Shown piece by piece: positions 49,301 through 61,200 of a DNA stretch of 64,000 bases (position 1 is its first letter; each line of letters opens with the position of its first letter). The notes under the pieces are model-generated. The model saw nothing but the letters and a program-made list of their open reading frames with translations, was not told the DNA's origin and made no database searches. The stretch comes from Monarcha castaneiventris obscurior (Eukaryota > Chordata > Aves > Passeriformes > Monarchidae), in contig JAMPIT010000476.1 in assembly GCA_026261815.1 (NCBI GenBank), positions 4,677,501 to 4,741,500 on the forward strand. Reading direction: 5' to 3'. The position numbers and the translations under genes were made by a program.

Positions 49301-51706
49301 AGAGATCAGTGTTTTGCTTGACTCTTGGTTATGTCCATAGCATTACCCTTTAAGAAGTCAGTCATCTTTTTGCAATATACATTAAATTAGTTCTGAAATG
49401 ACTGCTCTTGTGCGCATCTGTGTGAAGATATTTTCTTTATCCCCTTTCATTGCCTCCCCACCCTCAGTCATCCTTCCCTCTTCCATTTCAAGAGGTGATA
49501 TATTTAGCAGAAAATTAGGAAATGTATAAATTTCAGGGCAGAAGAGTTTCCCATTTTTGAAGATAGGCACTGTACCTGCCACTTCTCTGTTCCCAAATGT
49601 ACAGTTTATTTAAAAAGTCTCTTCAAATCCATCTGCAGTTTCAAGTGCCATTTTTTTCAGCAGCCAAGAAGAGAGCTTACTCAGGGACCATTGTATTTTC
49701 ATAAGGATTAGCTTAAATTTTGCTTCCATTCCAGATGTTAAATTTACCTTACCACACTTACATTTTCACAATAGACTCTGACATTAACTTTATATGTCAG
49801 CCTACTAAAAACTGAGTTAAGGCATTAATTCAGGATTTGGGCCATACCTCAACCTACACAACTGCCTTCAAGAACATTATCTCGACTTCCTCCACAGCTG
49901 TTCTCCTGTTTATGAGGTCGAATTTTTTCCCTCCACTACGTTTTTTTTTTCATGTTTCATTTCAGTTTTTTATCCATGACTAGTCTGAATCCTGTGTGCT
50001 CCTTAGATAGTAATTCCGCCCTTGCACTCTGTGTAGGTTCTGGGTTGCCTTGCCCCTTGCTTGGGGTGTTTGCTCAGCTGGGGAGGTCCATTACTGTTCT
50101 TTATGGTACCTTCTTACTTCATGGAAATGGAGCTGAAGCTTTGTGATTTCAGCTGAAATTTTATGTCCTGTCTCCAGATTCTGATAGTCCCACTTCAGTT
50201 TAAGATCAACCAGATGTTTCTGTGTGCTATTCCAGCCTCCCTTTAGAACTGACAATACATATTTGTGCCAGGACTTCCCCCTCCACCTGCCATCTACATG
50301 CAAAGGCCAGCATCCAGAGTCTTTTCAGTTAGACTAAAATTGTTATGACAGACAAAGCAGTATTAACCTCACCATGGCTATTCCCAGCCAGCCACTCCTC
50401 TCACTAAGGCAAACAGCTCTTTCCCACATGTGTAAAACAGCATCAACCAGTTCTGAAGGAGCAGGTCTGATTTTCATCTTAATGCATCCAAAAGGAACCA
50501 TGATGTTCATATTCTACAGTCCAAAGGCATATTTGGATACAAACCAGTTTGGGCTTAGCACTTCATAGATCTTTGCTGAAATTAATCTCTCTAATCAGAA
50601 CTCATTTTTACTTTCTTGAATTGTGTTTTTCTTGAATTTGTGATTCCTCCCTAGCATTATTTCAAAATAATTGATGAAAAGGTAGGATATGACACAACAA
50701 AACATCTAGATAATTTTGCAGCCCTCGTATTCTTAGCAAATATGATGATAAACCACAAAGCAGTCACTTCTACCATCAAAGCACTTCTCTCTCCTTTATA
50801 TTCCTTAAAGCTTTCTGGGCCTGGTGGTCTTGCAAACTGTTTGGGGTCAGTGCACAGGTTACCAACCTCTCCCTGCCTCACCTGAAAGGTCAAACTGATG
50901 AATCACTCCCTTTGAAAATACAGATTCAGGAAGTTTAGCTGCATTTTTTTTCCCCACTTACATCACAGATCTCAGCAGAGAGCATCAAAGACCTCAGGCT
51001 GATCAGCCCAGGCTCTGTGTGGCACAGCATTGCACACACTCCTCCATGGGCATCCAAGCCCAGATGGTGTCTGCTGACATGGTTTCAGAAGCCATGGGAC
51101 TCTACAGTGTTCAGATATTAGAAAGGTACAAAAATGTTTCATGGTAACAGAAAGCCATAAGAGCAGAGCATTCGAAGTATCTCTGTTTTGGGAAAGAAAG
51201 CATTGGATGTTTCCTCCTGTCTTGAAGGCTGATGCAAAAAAAAGGGATGTGAAAAACAGTGACCCTGCTTTGGGAAGGATGATCTTGGGTGGAAAGATTT
51301 AGGTCATGTCTGTAGCATTCCAGTTAAGAACACCCAAAGTGAAGAACTTTGGCAGCAGCTTCAGATGGAAGAATAAACCCACAGGAAGCCAATAGTTTTG
51401 AGACTCTCTCATTCTGGCTTTGGCAATCAGGAAGGTTGAAAAGGGGAAGTTTATAGACTACCTCCCTCAAGTTGGCTCTTTCACAAAGAGGGTCAGAGAG
51501 AGACCACAAGGCCCTGAGACCTTTCTACCCCAATGAAGATCAAGATCTCTCCCTCATTTCCTTCGATCACCTTGCTGATTTTTGCATACCCAGCCATCAC
51601 AACAGTTCTGTGGCCCACAGCCCTTTCTAAAGGCATGTCTCTGCTGACACCCTCACCCTGTCCATATTGCAGTTGCTCATCTCAGCTGCTCTATGCCAGT
51701 TGTGTC
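49301..51706. other. Gene-free intergenic stretch
   Basis: No gene or clear repeat, apart from possible continuation of the ancient LINE remnant at its start. Confidence 0.5.
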
Positions 51707-52240
51707 TGTCCTAGGTTACAATGTAAGATGTAACCAATAGTATGTATTCTGTGATCATCTTCACAAGCTGTTAAAGCAGATGGGGCAGTGCTCCTTATCT
51801 CCTACCATGATTCATCCCTGACAACTCCCTCCGGGAGCTATCCCTGTTTAATGGCTACCAAGGTCCCACCGCATGACTCATAGAATTACATCAGCCCATT
51901 GGGAGATGCTCCACCCAGGGGGAGGAGCCAAGCATTCCCACCTGGATCTAATCTGGGGCTTGGAACAGCACAAGCAGCCCTTACCTACTGGATTCCCAGA
52001 GGACAAGAGCTACCATTGGACCTTCAGGTGAAGACCAGACTGTTTCTACAGGATCACTGCTTTGACAGGACCACTTCATCTGGACTGCTGCCACCACCCT
52101 GACTAACAGGGTGTCAGGTTGTATCCTGACTCTGTCAGTGTTCTTGTACTATTCCATTTATTTTTAATTTTCCTATTAAATTACAGTTCTGACTTGTGAT
52201 CTCCCACTGGTTTGTTTTCAAACTAGTATATGTCCCTACC
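51707..52240 (+). mobile_element. Solo LTR of a second endogenous retrovirus family
   Basis: It starts TGTCCTAGG and includes AGCCCATTGGGAGATGCTCC, a GGGGGAGGAGCC block, GGACTGCTGCCACCACCCTG, ACTAACAGGGTGTCAGGTTG and CTGACTCTGTCAGTGTTCTT. An ATTAAA poly(A) signal follows near 52178. The organisation matches a songbird ERV LTR, distinct from those at 33.8 and 46.6 kb. The 3' end is placed approximately, no target duplication was assigned and no internal genes flank it. Confidence 0.6.
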
Positions 52241-55200
52241 CACAGGGACTCAGATCTGTACATGACTTCTGTGTACTTTATACCTGAACCACATCTCACA
52301 CAGGGTCTCAACCTCGGCCAAGGCATCCTGGCATCACTGTAGCTTGAATGTTATTGGTAAAATCATCCTTGCCACTACCCCTTTTTTGCCTTGGCCAGAA
52401 AAATCTAGACTCTCAGTGAGGCCCAGCAATGGAGTTCAAGTCCCAAGTGCTTTCAGGGAAGTATTAATAGAGTGCCAGGGTCCACCAGATTCCAGCAGCT
52501 CAGACCTAGATGATTTTCTCTTTTGCTGTATTGCCCATGACTTTCACTGCACTTGTTCCTTGGACTGCAGCTGCTGCTTTCCTTTCCTAGCTTCTCCTAT
52601 CTCCTTTGAGATATTCACACTTGGCATTTCACCTGTGTCCTTTCCATCCCTTTTGGTTCCCACCTAATTACAGAGCACCACAGAAGCACCAATTCATTCT
52701 TGTGCTCCTGCCACCCTCTTTTCAAAGGGCAACTGTGATGTCTCCATATTTACTGACCTAACCACAGATAAATGCTGCCATTCAAGCCAGGATAGTGAAC
52801 AACGGAGCACGTGAATGCAAGCACCACAGAGAAGTTAGATATAGATAAATCCTTTTGCAAAGTAAGGGTCATTCTCTAGTAAGCTTTGTCCCTAATGTCA
52901 GTGCAGCTGTGCTTTGTCACCCAAGGCTGCACACACAGCATTGATCAGGGAGAAAAAGTCCCTTGTTCCCTGGTAATTCTGTGCACCAACCCAATAAGTG
53001 CAGGTTTCCGCAATGATTCAGTCCTAGGAAACATCTCAGGAAAAAAAGAAGACTGAATCAGCAACTTTGCCTAGAAAAGTGTTTTGGGACAACATCACCA
53101 ACTACAATGCCAAAGCTCGCTGCTCTTACAACACGTAGGGGAAATCCCTTGGCAGGAGACTGCGAAACAAAGACGACTCCAATCTCCTGACTCCCTTCTA
53201 GTCACTTGGCTCCCACTGTCTGCATTTCTAATGCTCAGCTACATTCCCAAAAGCAGAAGGAATGTGGTCCTCAGACAGGAAGTTAAATACTGCTTTCTTC
53301 AGCTTCTGCAATGTAAGGACTTGAAGTCTTCATCAATTAAAGATGGATAATGGAAAAAAAAGCATCCAAGCCCAAGGAATGTAGGACATAAATACTCTAC
53401 TAGCCCACAGTAAGATGATCATGGCAGATATCAGTTACAGGATGCTCAGCGCTGTCTCTGTGACTGAAGTTCTAAATACCCATCCTCTCCACTCATGGAT
53501 CTGAATCCAGATGATGTGATGAACCACCAGCCTTCTTCGGCTGCAGACTCTATTTGAACCCAAAGGAGATGAATGGAAAAGCAAAAAGAAGGGTTAGGCA
53601 GAACAGCCCCATCTCCTCATCTCCCACACCAGGTGTTTGTGACTGAAAATCTCAGGACAAATCTTACCTTTCCTTAGCACAAGCAGGTGCTTGGCTGCAT
53701 GTGAGTTTGGGACAGGACTGGTCTCCCCAGGGACACAGTGTGCCCCCATTTCCCTTCATTTCCGCCCAGGGTTGTACCTGGAGAGTATGATCCAACCCCT
53801 GAATGTGGCAGCACAGAGCTGCTGCCAGGCTCAGCTTAAAAACCAAGGTGCAAATACAAAGAAATTGTAGAAAACAGAAACACTCCCACTTGCCACTGCC
53901 AGACCTCCTTCGTTATCACAGACAAACAGGAATGCCTGCTCTGGCAGAGTGGATATTTGGAGAAATGCAGACGTGTTACGAACCACGCACGCACTGACAC
54001 AGTTTTACCACCAACACAAAAAACGCCTTTATGCTGAATTCAACAGTTTTCTACCCTCACTTCTCCCATGATGAGACAAAAGCTCGTTGGGCACAGGGGA
54101 GCTTGTGGGATGAACACTAAAATGCTTGGAAACCACTGGCCTGGTCAAGGGGTCACTGCACAGAACTGGGAAGATTTGCAATCAGTTTCTTACCAGCTAC
54201 TGGACACTTTGGTGGTGGTCATGATCTTAATGTGTTGCGGAGAAAATTATTAACTCCTGGGGAACAATTTATGGGGACAGATGATGTATGGTCCACTTGG
54301 TGCTTTTTCATTCAAGACTTGTGAACCCAGCAAATACTTGATTAATATAAGCATAAGCTATGTGTTTTGAACAATCCCATTTAATGCCAGAATACTCTGG
54401 TTTTTTTTTGGCCATCTCTCCAGCTGGACAGCATTTTGTCATGCAGGGCATTTCAAAATCCCCACTCAAGCTGTTGCAGAGTAAACAGCTAATTATACTA
54501 AAAATCCCAAGACTCATTCAGATCCATGTTTTAGATCCAAACAATTCTGAAAGCCAAAGACCAAGACCAAGGTATGTTTGTGCTAACGTTAACTGCAAAC
54601 AACAAAGCAAGAAATTTTCTACGACTTAGGGATGAATTTCAGCACGGACACGTCATATTTGCCGCTATCCTTTCCGCAGTCATTGCAGAAAGTTCTGAGA
54701 TGCATCAAATCCAGAATCTAAGTGAAAAAAGAAACTGAAAAACTAAGCATGCAGAAAACTGAATTATGTAATTATTGTTACTGGCACAGGAAAAAGAGAA
54801 ATGGATTCTTTCTGTCAGTGTCAAAGAGGAGAAGCTGCAGACAGTGCAGCTTCAAACACAGGCAATGGTAAGGAAATATAAGCAGGATAAAATAAGCAGC
54901 TGATGTAGCACACAGCAAAAAGGACAATTCATCAGGACATGAAACAGAATGCCCAATTTTAACATGAACATAATACAACCTATTCTGAAATCAAAACAAT
55001 TACACTGAGGAAAATGAATTGGTTTTGGCCAATGCTGGGAATCGGATTTTTGCTCTGCAGCCCATCCCCACACAGCAACACGTGACTTAACAATTCTCAA
55101 GATAATTTGCATAGCTAAAATCATTAATGTTGAAGTGAGGGCAGGGTAAAAAGAGTTAAGAGGTTGTTAAAGAAACAGAAAGCCAAATCAAATACTGCAG

Positions 55201-58200
55201 TGGCATTACTCTCATTTCTGCCTAGCTTGGGAGAGGGTTACCTGGAGGGTAACCTGCACAACTCTGCCTTTACTTCTTTCAGTGCTGTATGTGGGGAGCC
55301 TCCTCCTTTGGCTCAAGTCCCCTTCATCCTTCTCTGAGGCAGAGGTTCTGCCTGCCTGAGTGCTCTTACAGTGAGACCACCCCCAAGCCTTCCCAAAATG
55401 CCAGAAAGAAAAAGGATTCTTAATGAATTGGATGTTATACACTAGAAAGTGATTACATTATTATAAATATTAAAAACACGAGCATAGTCAACAACAGGAT
55501 ACTTAATAAAATGGACAGAAAACAAAACAATGCAGCCAGAACAAGCAATTAATAGGACTTGGAGCCTGAATACTGCTCCTTCCAAGCACTGCTCAGCTGC
55601 CTGTCTGCAAAGCATCGCAGTCAATGAAAACAGCAGAACACAGGAACCCTCTCCCATTCACTTCATTGCCAAATCACAACTCTGACATTGATAAACATTT
55701 ATTTTTTTCCACAGATGTCAGAGGACGTCTGAGAATACTACATTATCTGGCTAATAAAAAACCTCCTATAAATAAAACCAGGAAAAATCACATACACTCT
55801 TAGTTTCTTTAGCTGAGCACAGTAACTTGTTTTCACTAACTCTTTTGAGGTCTGAACAACTTTGGCCATATCTCAGCGAAGAACAGGTCTTCCTCAGAGG
55901 TATTCCCAAACAGCTCAGTGCTTGCTGTGTTAGTGACTGTGTCAGTACCTCGTGTTTGTGACCTCCAGAACGTCTCAACCACATGGCTTTATGACACAAG
56001 GGTCTTGCTTGTTTGAAACGTCAGGATAGAATTTGACCATTGATCACCTGGGATAACTGGGTCTACATTCAAAATTATAGTCCTTAATATTGCGTGGCCC
56101 ATACAACCTCACCTAATGCTGTCAAAATTCTGGCAATCACCAGGTGCTTTATCCTTGGAGCTGAGATGCATTGGCTGTGGTTACAAGTGATAATCAGTTC
56201 TAAGATCATCAACCATCAAGCTCGGCTTGCAATCAGATAATTAGGGATGGGCAAGTCTCCAGACTAATTTCATGTTTAACAACTGGAGCATTAACCAACT
56301 CTTATGACAATGAAATGTTAAGCATTTGATGGGTGGAAGCCTGGGTTAAGCCTGGGATGTGGTAGAAGGGTTAAGAAGAGCAAATCTGAGAACAAGAAAC
56401 CTGTTCAGGAGTCGTGGTGATTCACGTGTGTGGTCCTTACATGTGTGGTCCTTACAGCAGTTTTGGTTGCAGGAGACAGTGGATGATCAGAAAAATGTGG
56501 AAGTGGGGCTTTCCCACTGTATTTCCAGATCTTTCTTTTGGCACTCTGACAAAGCCATGAAGAAATTCTGAGCTCACGGACATGGGAGATTTTCCAGCTC
56601 TTTCTGTCTTGCAGCCTGTGTACAAAAGCAGTGCCATGCAGCCTCACACATATTGCAAAGAAATTTTCTTTCCAAAGAGGCTAAGCACCTCTCCCTGGTG
56701 GCTCAGAACACCTCGTTTCCAGGTCACTGCTTAGCTTACACTGTGGCAGTTCCACTTCCCATGCACTGGGATATTTTCATTATCTCTTTCCCTTCCACAC
56801 TCCCACATGATGAAATACTTGATAACAATACAAAGGCACCAGCGAAGCAGTGGCAAAGGACACATGAGCTGTTCTGACACTCTTACTCATGCCAGGATCT
56901 TTCACTGCATTGTCACTTCTGAATTTATTTGGAAATTTCCCAGCTCAAACACAGGGAGTGCATGCGTGCACACCTGCATGAGCTTAGCCCAGCAGCTGGA
57001 GGGGAAGGGTTTTGTTGACACAGTGTCTTTTCTGTGCTGAAATAGCAACAAAGGTTGAAATAGCAAAAAGAACAGCACCACAGTTTCAATAGGCATGCAC
57101 TGAGATACCAGGACATGAGGAATACAGGGGAGTTTGTGACAAAGGAGAAAGACTCGCATAAGAGAAACCAAACAACTCAGAGCTTCCTAATGGAGAGAAA
57201 TCAGTGCAAAAAGGGCATTCTGCCTTTGAGAGAATGAAAGGGATGAGACTGCAGCTGCATTTTTATGAGCATTTTTATTTGCCCTGTGTACAAGCAACTG
57301 CACTTGCCTTGTCCAGAAAAGCTGTGACATTAGAGCCTCAGCAGCTGCCATGGATGACTGATGACAGTGCCTCACCATCCTTACTATGAGAAGACATGTC
57401 CTCCAGCTCATTACCTTTTTTCCCATCCACAAAGGAGTTGGAGAATAATTTGCCTTCCTGCACGTGCTTATTTGCTTGTTTGAACACTGTTCTACCCCTA
57501 CTCATCCTTCTCTTACATGGAGTAGTCCCAGGTAATTTGATCTACAAAAGGACATATTTAAAACCTCCGTGGAAGAACAAGCAAGCTCCTGTTCCACATC
57601 AGAATCAAGAATTGTCAGGCTGAGTTTCTAAGGCACAGTCTTTATTTCTAGTGATAACATGAGCTGTGACAGGAGCTCAGGCTCCAGATCTTAACATGAA
57701 GTTAGTAGCTAAGAAGCTCTTCCCTTAAAATTAAACAGCTTTGATCTGAAGTTAAAGACAGACTAAACATGGAAACCCAGACTCATTCCTCTCTGCAGGA
57801 TCTGCGTCAGGCAGGTACATGTGAAATGTGTTGTTGACAAATAGAAAAAAAATGAGCCACTAGAAGGAATGAATTTATGCTTCCTGCAGCTATTTCTGGG
57901 TCCTGAATTGCTAACACCCCTCAGAAAAATATGCAGGTGGGTTGTTTCTGAAAGTTCAACTAAAACAGGAGACATCTGAAAGCAAGGAATGTCTTCTGAT
58001 CAGAGAGCTCAGAACATTCAGCCATTACGTAGTCTGTGTTTTGCAAAGGTTGCACAGCACTCCATCACTGCACCTCCCAGCCAGCTCTTCCTGACTCCTG
58101 GCTTGCTCCTGCCCAGCTCCTATGCAGCCCTGACCCTCTCCATCTCCCCACAGTGGGACCACTGCTCCTCACTGACCTCACTGTCAATACCAGCTCCCTC

Positions 58201-61200
58201 TCCCAGATCCACAGACACACCAGCTCTTCCACACCCCCACACTTCCCCTCTACTGTGCATTTTATCCTATTTGCCTCTATATGATTTCCCCCTTTTTAAC
58301 GGGGGAAAAGCTAGCAGCATTGAGAGTACAAGGCAGCCTCTTTCCCCTTGACCCCACAAAAAGGAAAATTGCTTGATGCAGAAGAGAAATGACAGGGCAA
58401 ACCCACAGTCCAGATGTGGAGACAGACTCCTTTCAGACACAGACATGTTCACAGCACTTGGCTGCCAAACAGGAACTGCTGAGGAGGTGCAGACAGATCC
58501 TCTCAGTCTGGTTGGCTTTGGATTTGTTTCTGCTTTACTCAGAAAAGCATGCACAGGGTTATCCTTCCAAATTCAAATGGGCATTTGAGGGGCAGAAGGA
58601 AAACCCTAATCAGCACAGAAGCTGCAGAGGGAACAGGCTGTTCTCCTCTGGGCAGAGCTGGGCAGTGGCAGCTCGCATCAATAAGTTTGGCAGACTGACA
58701 ACTAACTGAAAACAGCATTTAATTGGAAAGTATTCCAATTTCACATTACTTCCCAGCAAGAGTTGAAATGCCAGGAAAAAGTGTAGTAATTGCTAATCAC
58801 CTACTAATACTGGAAATTTCATATGTGTGTACACAGTTCTAAAAGTAAGAAAAACTCTCAAAAGTCTTTACAACTGACAAATAAGTGGAGGGATTTGTGA
58901 ATGCTTGAGATACCCCTAGCCATACCAAAAGTTCGTTTGGGATTTCATTGTGGATAGCTCTGAAAAGACACTGACAACAAAGTAAGATACCAGGGGCTGA
59001 AGTTTAAAAAGGTCTCTTTCCCCAGAGGTTTTCAAATAGTTTCCAGTTTTCAGTATTCTAGTTTCAACAGGTGAAATGAGTCCTCCTCACATTACAGATC
59101 AATGAAATTCAGGGTGATGAGTGAGATGATAAAGTTTGCTCAAATATTCATAATAGTGAAATCTGAAGGTGAATTTGAAGAGCCACAGAGGGCTCTTGTG
59201 GGCCAGGGTAAGTGAACAGAAAACCAGCAGACAAAACTCAGCGTCAATAAATGCTGTGTAATACAACTGGTGAAGAAAACCTGCCAATGTACACACATGC
59301 CAATAGTTACTAAATTAATTTGGAAGGAGAACCCAATGTCCTTATACAGAACACTGAAAGCAAAGTCATGACTCATGAGAGGTAACAGAGCATTAGGAAT
59401 TACCCTTACGGAAGATACACTAGAGTTAGGCAGAGAGGGGCAAATGAAAAAGAAAAGGCTTAGAAGCTGAACAAGGATTAGGCAAAGAAGGATTTTTCAG
59501 TTTGGAAAGCTTTACTATAGGAAGAAGAGACAGTAGACAGACATACACCTGTAAGTGACAAGAAGATTCCTCATTGCACAAAATCCAGGGACAGCCAATT
59601 ACTTTTTCAGGGAGTAGATTAATGAGAAACAAAATGAAACATTTTGGTTTACTGCATACTACTACACAGGCTGTGTAAGCTCCCACGGAAAATTGCAAAA
59701 GCTAAAAAGAAATGACAGTTTGCAAAATAATTAACATCACCCTGTAGTCTCCTAAAATCCATAAACATTATGCTCCTAAACATGATGCTCATAAACCAGA
59801 CTGATGTACTGTAAACCAGAGACTGCTGAAAGAGTTCATATGCTGCTCTCCTCTGAAAACATCCCCCACCATCTAGAAGGGCAGGATGCTACAAATGCTG
59901 TGTGGGTTAGAGGCTCTCAGGAGAGCCCTCTTCCTCAACACTGAACATTTCCATGTATTTCCAGATTTGGTAAATTCTCTCTTTCCTTTATTAAGCACAG
60001 TTATTCACTCAGCCTGAATTTTCACTTCCTTGTGACTCCATTGTGGCAACATAAAGCACTTATCTCCCAGAGAAGGGAGGTGGCTCTTGTTATACACATG
60101 CAGATATAAACCTATTTTTCTGAAAACAGCTACTTCCACTAGAAAATGCCTTTGGGATTTTTGAAAGCTCTAGCTGATACCTGCACACCAATTTCCATTG
60201 TTCCTACTGGAGAGTTAACACCAGCTCTTACCTGGGAGGAGAGCATGGACTGTAAGGTGTTCTGTAGCCTGTATTTCAGAAAGGCCATTAGTTCTCAGAG
60301 AGAGAAAAACAAGGAGACAGAGAAGAGTAGGTACAGAGAGACACCAGAAGCTGAACAATCATGAGAACATGAAGCAACAAAAGGCTAATTTTCTGTGAAT
60401 GAAGCTGAAATATTTTTCAGGGAAAGAGTTTTGCAAAATTGTCCAATCTCAAACAGCATTTCAGCCTCAAAATATCTGCAAAAATAATAGAAATTTGGAG
60501 GAAACTTCAGCAGTTGAGAAGGGGGATGAACAAGTGTGCCTTGCTGCCCACTCTGCAGAGGCTGGGTTGTTCCTTAGGCTATCCCAGTTGCAGTACCCTG
60601 GGAGACTCTGAAGGCCAGACATTGTGTTTTGGTTACTCCTGAGGTCTAAAGAGCCCGAAACAATTGACAAGCCTTTGTTATTTATGTTCTCTTGACAATA
60701 CGGAGATATTCTTTTTGGTATGGAAAGGGATTGATGCGAGTCACTTAATGGCAGAAGGAAGTCTCCAAAATAAGGTGGAGCCCCTCACTCCCTTTCCCAC
60801 ATCTCAGCTCCTGCCACGTGCTGATGCACGAGCAACCTGGCTTTTATAGCTGCAAGGGTTTGAGCAAAGTCTCAAACTGCAGAACAGAATTTCTTTTGTG
60901 TGGAAGGAAGATTCCAAAAAACTATACATTAGTAAAACAAGTGAGTGGAATACTAAAACTCTCACCACTGGCAGGCCAATGACCAGGTTAAACTTTTTTC
61001 ACACAGCTGGGGATCTGTCTGACTTTAGGACACATTATAGGGAGCACTGGGATGAGGAAGAATTCAAACAGCTGCCTACTGTTGCCCCAGGAAAAGAGGG
61101 CCAGTCTCCCCATTTCCAATTCTGACCGCCACCATAATTTGGTGACATTCGCCCACCAGTGATAAACAGAGGAGGAGGGAAAGCAGAGGTGTCCTTTCAC

